A DNA stretch of 64,000 bases from Sulfitobacter sp. M05 (GTDB taxonomy: Bacteria > Pseudomonadota > Alphaproteobacteria > Rhodobacterales > Rhodobacteraceae). Positions within the stretch are counted from its first letter, which is position 1. Every line of letters starts with the position of its first letter. Below the pieces are notes generated by a model. That model was not told the DNA's origin. It saw only the letters and a list, made by a program, of their open reading frames with translations, and searched no databases. Below are positions 44,147 to 53,417 of the stretch, piece by piece. The stretch is taken from the NCBI RefSeq assembly GCF_029285175.1, contig NZ_JABEDH010000001.1, positions 248,001 through 312,000 on the forward strand, given 5' to 3'. Made by a program: the position numbers and the translations under genes.

Positions 44147-45118
44147 TTACGCGGCACCGGGGATTTGTACCCGCCGGCTGCCTTCCTGAAATGCATCCAT
44201 TCCCAGATGCCATGTCGTGCCGGGCCAGCGGATTTCCATTTCGCCCAGCCTTGGCCGGTAAACGGCGGTATAAAGTGTGCCGAAACCGGCGCTAAAGGCC
44301 GTGGAGTATAGTGGCGGGCGCAGGAAGGCGTTGATGAACGTATCCTGAGGATCGCGGTGTAAGGCCAGACGCTGTAACAGAAACCTTTCGCGCTCAACGG
44401 TTGCGGTGAACCGGGCATGGCTGATCCACTCGATATTTTCCTGATGGTTCGTTGCCACCGCTGCATGGGTGATCACGGCAGGTCGATCCGGTGCCATCAT
44501 CGCCGTTAGATAGGTGCGCTGCGCGTCCAGCACGGTAACGTTATAGCTCATATGGGTGGGCACGCGGGCCAGCACGGCACCGGCCTGTTCTGCGGTGGTG
44601 CAGGTTTGCAGGACATAACGCAGGATCAGCGGCACGCCGAAACCGGTGCCAACCACCCGCCGCCCCCCAAAGGTCAGCGAAATCGCAAGCCCTGCGTCAT
44701 TCATGCCATCCACCAATCCCCACAGCCCGTCCGAGGTGCCGACCACGCGCCGCCCCTGCCAGTTGGTGCGCAGCACAAGGCTGTCGAAGGCGTTGGCGTT
44801 ATAGTCATAATTGCGCACCATGACCGGTTCCGCGCCGCTCCAGATCGCCTGAGAACAACCGGCCAGATAGGGCGGCGGGCAGTAGAAACTCAGGAAGCGC
44901 GCGGCCTGATCGCCACCGCCAGCCAGTTCGCACAGGGTGTCATACAGGGGCACGATTTCCGGCATATGTGTGAGCAGGGCGCGACGACTGACCAGATAGT
45001 TCGCGCGGGCAGGGTCGCCCTCTCTCAGCCACCAGCGCTTATAGGCGGGCCAGTATTCTGCGAAAAGCCCGGCCCACTTGGGACCGGGCAATTCTTCGCT
45101 GAGGGCGCGCCAGAGCAT
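44147..45118 (-). CDS. C45-type Ntn-hydrolase (acyl-CoA:6-APA acyltransferase-like)
   Basis: 323 residues. FLSFYCPPPYLAGCSQAIWS and GAEPVMVRNYDYNANAFDSL match the C45 acyltransferase family, in which a Cys after Gly (here G87-C88) becomes the N-terminal nucleophile by self-cleavage. GTSDGLWGLVDGMNDAGLAI and THAAVATNHQENIEWISHAR are later family blocks. Members transfer or hydrolyse acyl groups on amines. It is last in a minus-strand operon of amidase, decarboxylase and ATP-grasp ligase, starting 9 bases after the ligase. That context suggests formation or trimming of an amide-linked product, not penicillin chemistry. Confidence 0.82.
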   Translation of the reverse strand: MLWRALSEELPGPKWAGLFAEYWPAYKRWWLREGDPARANYLVSRRALLTHMPEIVPLYDTLCELAGGGDQAARFLSFYCPPPYLAGCSQAIWSGAEPVMVRNYDYNANAFDSLVLRTNWQGRRVVGTSDGLWGLVDGMNDAGLAISLTFGGRRVVGTGFGVPLILRYVLQTCTTAEQAGAVLARVPTHMSYNVTVLDAQRTYLTAMMAPDRPAVITHAAVATNHQENIEWISHARFTATVERERFLLQRLALHRDPQDTFINAFLRPPLYSTAFSAGFGTLYTAVYRPRLGEMEIRWPGTTWHLGMDAFQEGSRRVQIPGAA

Positions 45119-45127
45119 GGCTCCTCC

Positions 45128-46585
45128 TTACAGGATTTTGAAAGCGGGATCGGCCACCACCGGCCCCGCGTTGGCCGCAGGCAGGGGTTTGCCTTCAACG
45201 GTTTTCTTGATGCCGTGGATCCACTTTTTAGCCCGTTCGTTCAACTGGAAAGATTTGGTCATCGAACGGCCCCGCGTCACCAAAATACCGATGTCGGCCC
45301 CCTCATAGCGGTAATCACCCGGTTGCAGGATACGCAGGAAAAAGGCCTCGTTCTCGGATTCGACAGCACGACGGTGATAGTCGAACCGGTCATAGACCAC
45401 TGATCCGTCTTCCAGCATCTTATAGATGCCGGTTTCAGGGGCGTCGGTGCAAATATCGACACTGTCGTCAGTATGTTTGATCACCATTTGTGACCAACTG
45501 TCGATCATTTCAGGGTCGGCCCAGCGATCGTTCAGCTCTGACGTATCCAGATCGAATTTCTTTTTCGAGAATTCCAATAGGTGGAACAGGAACAACGGGG
45601 CATCCGCATGGGCAAAGGCGGCGTGGTTGGTCATCGACGAGGCCCCGGTGATGCGTGGATTTAATTCCCCCAGCCAGATGTCACCGGTTTTCTTGTCGAT
45701 CAGGAAATCCAGTTCGAAATACCCGCGATAGCCTTCCTTGCGCAGCTGTTCACCGAACTTGAAGGTCAATTCCCGTGCCTTTTGCCGGACCTTGGGCGGA
45801 AAGGCGGTGGACAGAATTTCGTTGCCACACCACCCCCCGCGATAAGGCGTCAACTCCTTGAAACCGACCAGCTCGGTCATCAGGGGGCCGACGATGGTGC
45901 CTTCCTTCGTGGCGCAGGCTTCGATTGCGGAACCACGGCAATCAATCCGTTTCATGATCTTGATCTCGCCCTCGCCGACAATTTCATGTTCGTGGCGGCG
46001 AAAGTCGGCTTCGGATTTGATAAAGAACGTGGTGTGGCCCGAGTCACCAAAGGCAGATTGAAGCACAAGATCATCGCCGATCCCGGCTTTTTCACAGGTC
46101 TTTTTCAACCCTTCGTAACTTTTGACCTCGGCCAGAACATTGGGCACCGATGGCACACCGGCCTTGTTGCCAATGCGGACGGTTTCGATCTTGTTGTCCA
46201 TCTTGGTGCGCAGCTTGGCCTTGGGGAACCAGACATCTGCACCCAGCTCTTTGGACAGGCGTTCGGTCTCCTTGTCGAACATCAGAAACACAAATTTCGG
46301 TTTGCCACCGCGCCGTTTGATAAAGTCGATGACTTCCTTGTGCTGCAAAAGGTAGTTGTTGATGTCTTCAATGGATTGGAATTCTGCGTGCGGCTGTTCC
46401 GAGGGGCAAAAGACATTCGGGTGCTTGCCGCCATAGCAGTCGATGTAGCAGATATATTTGAAGTTCTTTACCCATTCATCGAGCCCGAGAAGGTTAAAGT
46501 TGGTCGCCGAAATGAAATAAACCGGGTCTTCGTTGCGGTGAAAAAAACGGCGGATTTCCGAGATATTTTTAAGAACTGTTGGCAT
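45128..46585 (-). CDS. ATP-grasp ligase
   Basis: 485 residues. The first 110 residues lack a recognised domain. The ATP-grasp core follows: ETVRIGNKAGVPSVPNVLAE, DDLVLQSAFGDSGHTTFFIK (ATP-binding loop), GEIKIMKRIDCRGSAIEACA and, near residue 320, YFELDFLIDKKTGDIWLGEL with NPRITGASSMTNHAAF, whose E and N are metal ligands. ATP-grasp enzymes join a carboxylate to an amine or thiol via an acyl-phosphate. It is 14 bases after the decarboxylase and 9 before the C45 gene, so the four are one operon. It may ligate an amino acid to the decarboxylation product; the substrate is inference. Confidence 0.85.
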   Translation of the reverse strand: MPTVLKNISEIRRFFHRNEDPVYFISATNFNLLGLDEWVKNFKYICYIDCYGGKHPNVFCPSEQPHAEFQSIEDINNYLLQHKEVIDFIKRRGGKPKFVFLMFDKETERLSKELGADVWFPKAKLRTKMDNKIETVRIGNKAGVPSVPNVLAEVKSYEGLKKTCEKAGIGDDLVLQSAFGDSGHTTFFIKSEADFRRHEHEIVGEGEIKIMKRIDCRGSAIEACATKEGTIVGPLMTELVGFKELTPYRGGWCGNEILSTAFPPKVRQKARELTFKFGEQLRKEGYRGYFELDFLIDKKTGDIWLGELNPRITGASSMTNHAAFAHADAPLFLFHLLEFSKKKFDLDTSELNDRWADPEMIDSWSQMVIKHTDDSVDICTDAPETGIYKMLEDGSVVYDRFDYHRRAVESENEAFFLRILQPGDYRYEGADIGILVTRGRSMTKSFQLNERAKKWIHGIKKTVEGKPLPAANAGPVVADPAFKIL

Positions 46586-46599
46586 GTTTTTTCCTTTTT

Positions 46600-49341
46600 T
46601 TATTCGGCGGCAGGTTTGATTGTTTTTGGTGAAATGACGCTTTCGAGGGCTTCGGTGGTAAAGACGCGCAAGCCCAGATCGGCGCGGTAGCCGTGGATTT
46701 CGCTGACATCCAGCGCCCGCATAAAGGCAAGGATTTCTTTGCTGACCACCTGTCCGGGGACGAGGATGGGGAACCCCGGCGGGTAGGGGATGATGAAACC
46801 AGCTGAAACCACTTCCTGGCCTGCGTCCAGCGCTTCTTGCAAAGACCCTTCCAGTTCAAGGTAGTCACAATTCGCTTCGGTATAGCTTAGGTAATAAGCC
46901 GTGCGGATATCCCCTTCGGGGGTCACGTCATCAGGGCGGAACGCATCGTGAAAGCGGCTGAAGTCGGGCAGGGGGGGATAGTTCTCGGTCAGGTTTTTTA
47001 CTCTGCGGTCGAACGACAGAAGCTCCATCTTGGAGGCATCATCCAGCAGGTCGTCCAGTTCATTGGCAATCTCGACCAGCACCTCGATTAGATAGGCAAC
47101 CGAGGACCGCGTGGTGCCGATATTGGTCATGAACAGAACCGTATTGCGCGAGGTTTTGTTGATCTGGATGCCGTATCTGTCCATCAGGATCTGGGTCTTG
47201 AAAGTATCCCCGTCCCAACCTGTGCCGCCCACCGCCAGCGTGACCCGCGTGGCGTCCAGCACAAAATCATCCTGTTCCCAACAGTCCCACATGTCGGTCC
47301 AGCCCTGATCATTGTCAAAGTAGCTGGACACGCCACTTTGGCGGTGATGTTCGGGGATCATGTCGCCCGCCGTCAGCACCCGAAAGTACTTTTGCAAGGT
47401 CGGGTGGCTGCTGATGGCTTTGCGCATCGACATTGCCGCCTCGATCTGGCGCTGCACAAATTCGAAGCCTTCCAGTTCGACCTGCCGCCGCCCCACATCC
47501 AGCGAGGCGATGATCTGGTAATTGGGCGATGTCGATGTATGGGTCATATAGGCCTCGTGAAAGGACTGTTCGACCTCGCCTTTGAAGTCCTGATCATTCA
47601 CGTGGATCATCGACCCCTGCCTGAGCGATGTCAGGGTTTTATGTGTGGATTGAGTGGCATAGACCCTGATCCTTGCATCGGGCGGTGCGATGAGGCGGGT
47701 GTTCAGCAGGGTCTCGTCTGACGCGCCATCCAGCTCGATCTGTTGCAGGTCATAATCACGCCGGTGATCCTCAGTGCGCAGCCGTCGGCGCAGGTTGTTG
47801 GCGGTGCGCATTCCGGTACGCTGGCGGTAGGTCGGGCTGAAACGGGCAAAGGCAAACCATGCTTCATCCCAGAGGAACACAAGATCCGGCTTGATTGCCA
47901 GACATTCCTCCATCACGCGCTCGACGTTGTAGACCAGTCCGTCAAAAGTGCAGTTGGTCAGCAAAAGCATCCGTACACGGTCCAGCTTGCCCGCGGCCTT
48001 AAGTGCCAAGAGCTGGTGTTTGATCTCCTTCAGCGGCACCGCGCCATACATTGAGTATTCATTCAGCGGATAACTGTCGAGATAGACCACTTCGGCCCCC
48101 GCCAGTACCATGCCGTAGTGATGGGATTTGTGGCAATCGCGGTCCACCAGCACAATGTCACCGGGGCGCACGACGGCCTGAACAACAATCTTGTTACAAG
48201 TCGAGGTGCCATTGGTGGCAAAGAAGGTCTGCTTTGATCCAAAGGCGCGGCTGGCCAGTTCCTGCGCCTCTTTGATGGGCCCATGGGGTTCCAGCAGGGA
48301 ATCTAGACCACCAGAGGTGGCAGAGGTTTCCGCAAGAAAGATGTTGGGCCCGTAAAACGCCCCCATGTCCTGAATCCAATGCGACCGCGTGATTGATTTG
48401 CCGCGGCTGATTGGCATGGCGTGGAAAACGCCGGTGGGCTGTTTGGAATATTCAACAAGGGCAGTGAAAAACGGTGTCTTGTTGCGTGCTGCCACACCGC
48501 GCAGGATGTTCAGGTGCAGCTCCATGAAGTCTTCTTGGTTGTAGAAAACCCGCCGGCAAATCCCCAGATCAAGGCCTGCAATATCCTCGACCGAGCGTTC
48601 CGTGACCAGATAGGCATCCAGTTCGGGCCGCACGCGCGCAATCAGGCGGCACAGTTCGGGGCCGTAATCTTCGGGGGCCATTGTGTCGATTGACTCTGTG
48701 TGGCTGGCGTTATGGGCGTATTTGGCCAGAATTTCATTGTCGTTCTTGGATTTCAGAACCAGACCGGGACGCACAACAATCGCCTGGATGTTGTGGTTGA
48801 ACAACACGGCAATCAACGCGTCTTCAAGGCTGGGCACCACCACGGCCTCGTAATGGAACGGGTCTTCGGGGCGGCGCATTCGCGAGACATTGCTTTTTAG
48901 CCAGCGGTCTTGTTGGTCGTTCACATTGTCGACGATCAACACCTCAAAATAGGGGCGGGCCATCGCCCGTGCCTCGGGGGACAGCATGGCCTCGTCGTTG
49001 TGTTCTTCGTCATCAGAACTGTCGCGTTCCAACGGGATTGTGCGGCGGCGATAAGCGCCCGTGGTCAGCGCCCGTTTGACGCGGTTGGTGGTAAAGGACA
49101 GATCATCAAAATGGCCGTTTTCGAATTGGCGGCGCATCTGATCAAAGGCGGCCATGCCGGGGAAGGCCCAATAGGGTTCTATCAGGGCCAGAGAGGCGAA
49201 CATCTCTTGAATATGCCGCTTGAGGCTTTCGGCCCTTCTTGCGTTGCCTTCGCGGCACAGCGACGTCACGCTTTCGCGTAACGCGCTCCACCTGTCGGCG
49301 CGCAACTGTGTTGCGGAATAGTAATCGCTGACGGAATCCAT
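46600..49341 (-). CDS. Orn/Lys/Arg decarboxylase family protein (PLP fold type I)
   Basis: 913 residues from ATG 49341 with GGGAGA upstream; a longer frame from 49515 has no ribosome site. It has an N-terminal response-regulator-like wing (VLIVDNVNDQQDRWL is the visible part), then the aminotransferase-like core. TSGGLDSLLEPHGPIKEAQE, FGSKQTFFATNGTSTCNKIV, VLVDRDCHKSHHYGMVLAGA and PDLVFLWDEAWFAF come before the PLP-lysine motif ATQSTHKTLTSLRQGSM (K568). It would make agmatine, cadaverine or putrescine, the choice not being readable. The length suits biodegradative-type arginine or lysine decarboxylases. It lies first after the amidase gene (61 bases). Confidence 0.9.
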   Translation of the reverse strand: MDSVSDYYSATQLRADRWSALRESVTSLCREGNARRAESLKRHIQEMFASLALIEPYWAFPGMAAFDQMRRQFENGHFDDLSFTTNRVKRALTTGAYRRRTIPLERDSSDDEEHNDEAMLSPEARAMARPYFEVLIVDNVNDQQDRWLKSNVSRMRRPEDPFHYEAVVVPSLEDALIAVLFNHNIQAIVVRPGLVLKSKNDNEILAKYAHNASHTESIDTMAPEDYGPELCRLIARVRPELDAYLVTERSVEDIAGLDLGICRRVFYNQEDFMELHLNILRGVAARNKTPFFTALVEYSKQPTGVFHAMPISRGKSITRSHWIQDMGAFYGPNIFLAETSATSGGLDSLLEPHGPIKEAQELASRAFGSKQTFFATNGTSTCNKIVVQAVVRPGDIVLVDRDCHKSHHYGMVLAGAEVVYLDSYPLNEYSMYGAVPLKEIKHQLLALKAAGKLDRVRMLLLTNCTFDGLVYNVERVMEECLAIKPDLVFLWDEAWFAFARFSPTYRQRTGMRTANNLRRRLRTEDHRRDYDLQQIELDGASDETLLNTRLIAPPDARIRVYATQSTHKTLTSLRQGSMIHVNDQDFKGEVEQSFHEAYMTHTSTSPNYQIIASLDVGRRQVELEGFEFVQRQIEAAMSMRKAISSHPTLQKYFRVLTAGDMIPEHHRQSGVSSYFDNDQGWTDMWDCWEQDDFVLDATRVTLAVGGTGWDGDTFKTQILMDRYGIQINKTSRNTVLFMTNIGTTRSSVAYLIEVLVEIANELDDLLDDASKMELLSFDRRVKNLTENYPPLPDFSRFHDAFRPDDVTPEGDIRTAYYLSYTEANCDYLELEGSLQEALDAGQEVVSAGFIIPYPPGFPILVPGQVVSKEILAFMRALDVSEIHGYRADLGLRVFTTEALESVISPKTIKPAAE

Positions 49342-49402
49342 CGTTCGTTCTCCCTGTTTGGGCCGAACAGATGGTCCGTAGCTTTTGCTACCGATCCTCT
49401 GT

Positions 49403-50377
49403 TCAGCTGCCTGTTGTCTTGCCAATGCCGGGCGAAATGCCGATCCCCAGTTTGGGATCATGGTCATGCAATTCGGCCTCGGCAGTGGCGGGCAGATCGA
49501 CGTGCAAACCGGCACGTGATCCTTGTTGCGGTACGGCCAGAGGCCCCAACGTATTCAAATAGCTGTCGACGCCGCTGTTACGGTCATAAACCGAAAAGTC
49601 GGTGGACCGGTCGCGGAAGGATTTCAAAACCTGCCCCAGACCTTTCATGCCGGTTTCGCGCTGACGGCGCACCATCGAAAGGTCGATTTCAATCGGGAAC
49701 ATATCTTCCTGGCCTTGCGACTGGTGCAGGACCAAGGAGGTCGGATCAACGATGCAAGATCGCCCGACACCACCAGCGCCCAAGCCGTTGACATCAATGA
49801 CATAACACTGGAATTGTGCAGCTGTTGCCCGGGCAATTGCCAGCTCCGCATCGCGGTCGGTTGTGCCGGTCAGCACAGGGTGCAACAACACCTCAACCCC
49901 TTGCGAGGTCAACTGCCGCGTGGTTTCGGGGAACCACATATCATAACAGATCGACAGGCCGAACCGCCCCACCTCCGGAACGTCAAACACACAGAAATCC
50001 GTACCTGCTGCGACGCCCTCTTCATAGGGCAGGAACGGGAACATTTTCGCATAACGCCGGATCACGTCACCGTCCGGATTGATCACCAGCGAGGTGTTGC
50101 GTACCAGCCCATCCTCGGGGCTGGTCAGGAACATCGACCCCGGGATCAGCCAGATTTTATGCCGGCGTGCGGCCTCGCAGAATTTGTCGATGATGTCATT
50201 TTCCGGTGGCAGTTTGAATTCTTCCAACGGGCCGAAAGGGGCCAGTTCGCTGAACAGCACCATTTGCGTCCAGGGAAAGCGCATCATCAAGAGATCGAGG
50301 CGCTGCAACATGCCCTCGACATTGGGGTGAAGGGCGTTGACGTACATCTGTACGCCGGCAATTGCAAAAGGGGTCAT
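49403..50377 (-). CDS. Carbon-nitrogen hydrolase (nitrilase superfamily)
   Basis: 324 residues. The E-K-C triad is visible: glutamate in VLFSELAPFGPLEEF, lysine in VIRRYAKMFPFLPYE and cysteine in GLSICYDMWFPETTRQLTSQ. GVEVLLHPVLTGTTDRDAEL and VNGLGAGGVGRSCIVDPTSL are family blocks. The C-terminal 60 residues form an extension typical of amidases that oligomerise. It is the first gene of the amidase-decarboxylase-ligase-acyltransferase operon. N-carbamoylputrescine amidase-like action on an agmatine-derived product is plausible, but its specificity is not determined. Confidence 0.87.
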   Translation of the reverse strand: MTPFAIAGVQMYVNALHPNVEGMLQRLDLLMMRFPWTQMVLFSELAPFGPLEEFKLPPENDIIDKFCEAARRHKIWLIPGSMFLTSPEDGLVRNTSLVINPDGDVIRRYAKMFPFLPYEEGVAAGTDFCVFDVPEVGRFGLSICYDMWFPETTRQLTSQGVEVLLHPVLTGTTDRDAELAIARATAAQFQCYVIDVNGLGAGGVGRSCIVDPTSLVLHQSQGQEDMFPIEIDLSMVRRQRETGMKGLGQVLKSFRDRSTDFSVYDRNSGVDSYLNTLGPLAVPQQGSRAGLHVDLPATAEAELHDHDPKLGIGISPGIGKTTGS

Positions 50378-51020
50378 AACCCGAAAACTCCGTTAAGGCA
50401 GAAGCGTCCCGTAGGGGGCGTCGAAATCTCTGCGTCAGGCATCCCTTATGCCCTAATTGCCGAAACGGAAACAGGTGATATGCGCCAGAAAGACAGGGCT
50501 GTCACCGCGGTTGATAACCGGTGCGTGCAGCGTTCTTCTTTAGGCGTTGTGTCAGTCATATCCCCCCGATTTTTTATCTTTGCAATTGCTGCTCAGCGCT
50601 ATTTCCCACAGCGAATGTGCAGGTTCGCAACGTCTTTGCGCGCGACTGTCTGGCGAGGTGTCCGAAAAACACCGCAACCGTCATCCGTCTGACGGTAAAG
50701 CTGCCGGCACCAGAAAGCAGCGGCTTTTGACGAGCCTGACAATTCAGCGTCGGGCTTGCAACCGGAATTTTCGATTTTTGGCAATTGTGTTTAATATTTT
50801 GATCGGATCGGTTGTTTTAAGTGCTGAACACTCGGATTTATCTGGGCTTTCTGGATATTGGAACGCGGGCAGTGAAGGAGTGCTTGCAAAATATTCACCG
50901 TCAAGACGTGGCGGAAGGGCGTGGTGCTTGTGTGGGGGGGCAGCGTGCGGCGGGATATGGTGTGCCGCCATCACTCATTCGCAATTACCTTTAGCAGGTA
51001 TTCCGTGATGTGCTTTGACG
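50378..51020. other. Gene-free stretch between amidase operon and gabT
   Basis: About 640 bases. It should hold the promoter of the amidase operon at its left end, but I see no clear -35/-10 boxes. A plus-strand frame near 50547-51008 has no family similarity. The part around 50730-50900 is visibly more A+T-rich than the surroundings. No tRNA, repeat or IS end was found. Confidence 0.45.
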
Positions 51021-51048
51021 AAAAAGGGCGGCCCAAACCGGACCGCCC
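51021..51048 (-). terminator. Intrinsic terminator of gabT
   Basis: On the minus strand GGGCGGTCC and GGGCCGCCC (51048-51026) form a GC-rich stem with a short loop, immediately followed by TTTTT (51025-51021). It lies 24 bases after the gabT stop. Confidence 0.85.
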
Positions 51049-51072
51049 AAATGATTGGTTTTTTAATTGGGT

Positions 51073-52491
51073 CTAGGCCTGCTGTTCGGCCATTGCCGCA
51101 ATTAGGGCCTCTTCGAAGATCGCGATGCCTTCATCAATGATTGCATCCGATGCGGTCAGCGGGACCATGATCCGCAAGGCGTTGCCGTGCATCCCACAGG
51201 CCAACAGGATCAAGCCGCGTTTCAAGGCATGTGCAACAACCGCTTTGGTCAGGGCCGCATCCGGTGTGGCGGTCTCGAAATCTGTGACAAATTCGATGGC
51301 CAGCATCGCGCCCAGCCCGCGAATATCCCACATGCGATAGGGGGCAACACGGGCACCGACCTCGGCAAAGCGCGCGCGGAAGGTCTCGCCCAATGCGGTG
51401 GAGCGGGCAAGCAGCCCTTCTTCCTCGATCGCTTCAATTGCCGCCAAAGCTGCGGCGCAGGCGACGGGGTTCCCGCCATAGGTGCCACCCAGACCACCGG
51501 GAATAACCGCGTCCATCACTTCGGCGCGGCCAATCACGCCGGCAATCGGATACCCGCCAGCCATGGATTTCGCGACAGTGATCAGATCCGGCACGACACC
51601 GGAGTGTTCAATCGCAAACCATGTGCCAGTACGACCAAAGCCGGCCTGAATTTCGTCTGCAATCAACATGATCCCATGCTGGTCACAGATGTCACGCAGG
51701 GCGGTCATCATCTCGAAGGGGACCGGCGTATACCCCCCCTCACCCAGAACAGGCTCGATGATGATACAGGCGATACGTTCTGGCTGGGCATCTGTCAGGA
51801 ACAGATTTTGCAAGCCTGTCAGCGCGTCCTGTACTGTGATGCCGTCGCGCAGCGACGGGAAGGGCGCGCGGAAGATATCGGAAGGGAAGGGGCCGACATC
51901 CTTTTTGTAGGGCGATACCTTGCCGGTCATGCCCAGCGTCAGCAACGTGCGGCCGTGATAACCACCAGTAAAGGCAATAACACCGGGACGGCCTGTTGCC
52001 GCACGGGCAATCTTTACTGCGTTTTCAACGGCCTCGGCACCTGTGGTGACCAGCAGGGATTTCTTGGCGTGATCCCCCGGTGCCAGTGCGTTCAGCTTTT
52101 CGGCCAAGGCAACATAGGGCTCGTAAGGCACAACCTGAAAGCTGGTGTGTGTATAGTGGTCTTCCTGCGCCTTGGCTGCGGCCACAACTTTCGGGTGACG
52201 ATGACCGGTGTTCAGAACCGCAATGCCGCCAGCAAAATCAACATAGCGGTTGCCTTCGACGTCCCACAGTTCGGCGTTTTCCGCGTGATCGGCATAGACC
52301 GGCGCAGCAGATGCAACGCCACGTGCAACCGCCGCGTCGCGGCGGGCCACAAGAGCGGCGTTCGTCTTGTCATTGGCTGCGGCGGCAGGCGCAGCGGCAT
52401 CCGTCACAACCGAGACCGCTGGCTTTGCCTTGGCTTTGGCCATGGTTTTGGTCGGTGTCTTGCGGGTCTTCTTTTTCACAGTGTTCGACAT
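51073..52491 (-). CDS. gabT: 4-aminobutyrate aminotransferase (GABA / putrescine pathway), with N-terminal extension
   Basis: 472 residues from ATG 52491, which has AGGAG upstream. Motifs of class III aminotransferases are in order: WDVEGNRYVDFAGGIAVLNT, LLVTTGAEAVENAVKIARAA, AFTGGYHGRTLLTLGMTG, MLIADEIQAGFGRTGTWFA, and DLITVAKSMAGGYPIAGVIG with the PLP lysine. It converts GABA to succinic semialdehyde. The first about 45 residues (KKKTRKTPTKTMAKAKAKPA) are a Lys/Ala/Pro-rich tail that most GabTs lack; the normal N-terminus resumes at ALVARRDAAVARGV. A PuuR-like regulator diverges from it, which fits control by polyamines or GABA. Confidence 0.92.
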   Translation of the reverse strand: MSNTVKKKTRKTPTKTMAKAKAKPAVSVVTDAAAPAAAANDKTNAALVARRDAAVARGVASAAPVYADHAENAELWDVEGNRYVDFAGGIAVLNTGHRHPKVVAAAKAQEDHYTHTSFQVVPYEPYVALAEKLNALAPGDHAKKSLLVTTGAEAVENAVKIARAATGRPGVIAFTGGYHGRTLLTLGMTGKVSPYKKDVGPFPSDIFRAPFPSLRDGITVQDALTGLQNLFLTDAQPERIACIIIEPVLGEGGYTPVPFEMMTALRDICDQHGIMLIADEIQAGFGRTGTWFAIEHSGVVPDLITVAKSMAGGYPIAGVIGRAEVMDAVIPGGLGGTYGGNPVACAAALAAIEAIEEEGLLARSTALGETFRARFAEVGARVAPYRMWDIRGLGAMLAIEFVTDFETATPDAALTKAVVAHALKRGLILLACGMHGNALRIMVPLTASDAIIDEGIAIFEEALIAAMAEQQA

Positions 52492-52724
52492 GGCGAGGCT
52501 CCTACGGCATCTGAACATGAATGCCCCCAAAGGATGATTCCAAAATTGGGCGCGTTTAAAATTCTCATAGTGCGTTTATTATATCTGTCAATGATGAACG
52601 TGATGGGGGCACAGCTGTCAGGCAGGTATGTTTCGTTTGTTTTCCGCATTTGGCTTTTGACCACCCTCAAGATGCGCTAGAGAAGCCGCTAACCCCGAAC
52701 AGCGAACAAACGAGGGAAAGTGTT

Positions 52725-53279
52725 GTGAACATTGGGAGAAGATTGCAGCAATTGCGCAAGGCACACGGGTTGTCTCAGCGCGAGCTGGCCGCGCGCGCCG
52801 GTTTGACCAACGGCACAATTTCGCTGATCGAGCAGAACAAGACGAGCCCCTCGGTGGCCTCTCTCAAGAGCCTGCTGGACGCGATCCCGATGAGCATCGC
52901 CGAGTTTTTTGCCAATATCGAGGAAGAAACCCAGCCCACGTATTTCTACAAAGCGGACGAATTTGTCGAACTTGCGCCCCAATCGGGCGGCCCAACGGTT
53001 TCATTGCGCCAACTTGGCAATGCCAGCAACCATGCCTTGCAGGTGCTGGATGAGACCTATCCGCCGCAGGCTGACACAGGGCCCGAATTATTGACCCACG
53101 CGGGCGAAGAGGCCGGGATTGTGATTGCCGGCGAGATCGAGATTACTGTCGCAGACCAGAGCCGGGTGTTGCGCAGCGGTGAAGGGTATCTGTTTGACAG
53201 CCGCCTGCCGCATCGTTTTCGCAACATCAGCGACGCGCCATGCAAAATAATAAGTGCCTGCACGCCGCCAACTTTCTAG
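52725..53279 (+). CDS. XRE-cupin transcriptional regulator (PuuR-like)
   Basis: 184 residues from GTG 52725, with GAGGGA 7 bases upstream; an upstream TTG at 52650 is a weaker choice. The helix-turn-helix has IGRRLQQLRKAHGLSQRELA, GLTNGTISLIEQNKTSPSVA and SLKSLLDAIPMSIAEFFANI. The C-terminal part is a cupin (GPELLTHAGEEAGIVIAGEI, GEGYLFDSRLPHRFRNISDA) that binds the effector. This is the PuuR-type architecture, and divergence from gabT points to regulation of GABA or putrescine degradation. The effector is likely a polyamine or amine intermediate. Confidence 0.88.
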   Translation: MNIGRRLQQLRKAHGLSQRELAARAGLTNGTISLIEQNKTSPSVASLKSLLDAIPMSIAEFFANIEEETQPTYFYKADEFVELAPQSGGPTVSLRQLGNASNHALQVLDETYPPQADTGPELLTHAGEEAGIVIAGEIEITVADQSRVLRSGEGYLFDSRLPHRFRNISDAPCKIISACTPPTF

Positions 53280-53417
53280 CGGCGGATAGCAGGGCCGCTT
53301 GACACGCCACGCACTGGCCCCAAGTGGTTTGCCCCCCGCGTCACTTTGGCCGGACACGCGCAATCGGCTGTCAATTCTGCCATGATCCGCTAAATCTTGT
53401 CGCAACAGGGGGTGGTT

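Noticed and set aside
49523-50692. Long plus-strand open frame opposite the amidase
   Set aside because: Antisense to a nitrilase-family protein with an intact catalytic triad; no motif of its own.
51187-52680. Long plus-strand open frame (497 codons) opposite gabT
   Set aside because: It is antisense to a clear aminotransferase and has no domain; a shadow due to GC-rich codon use.
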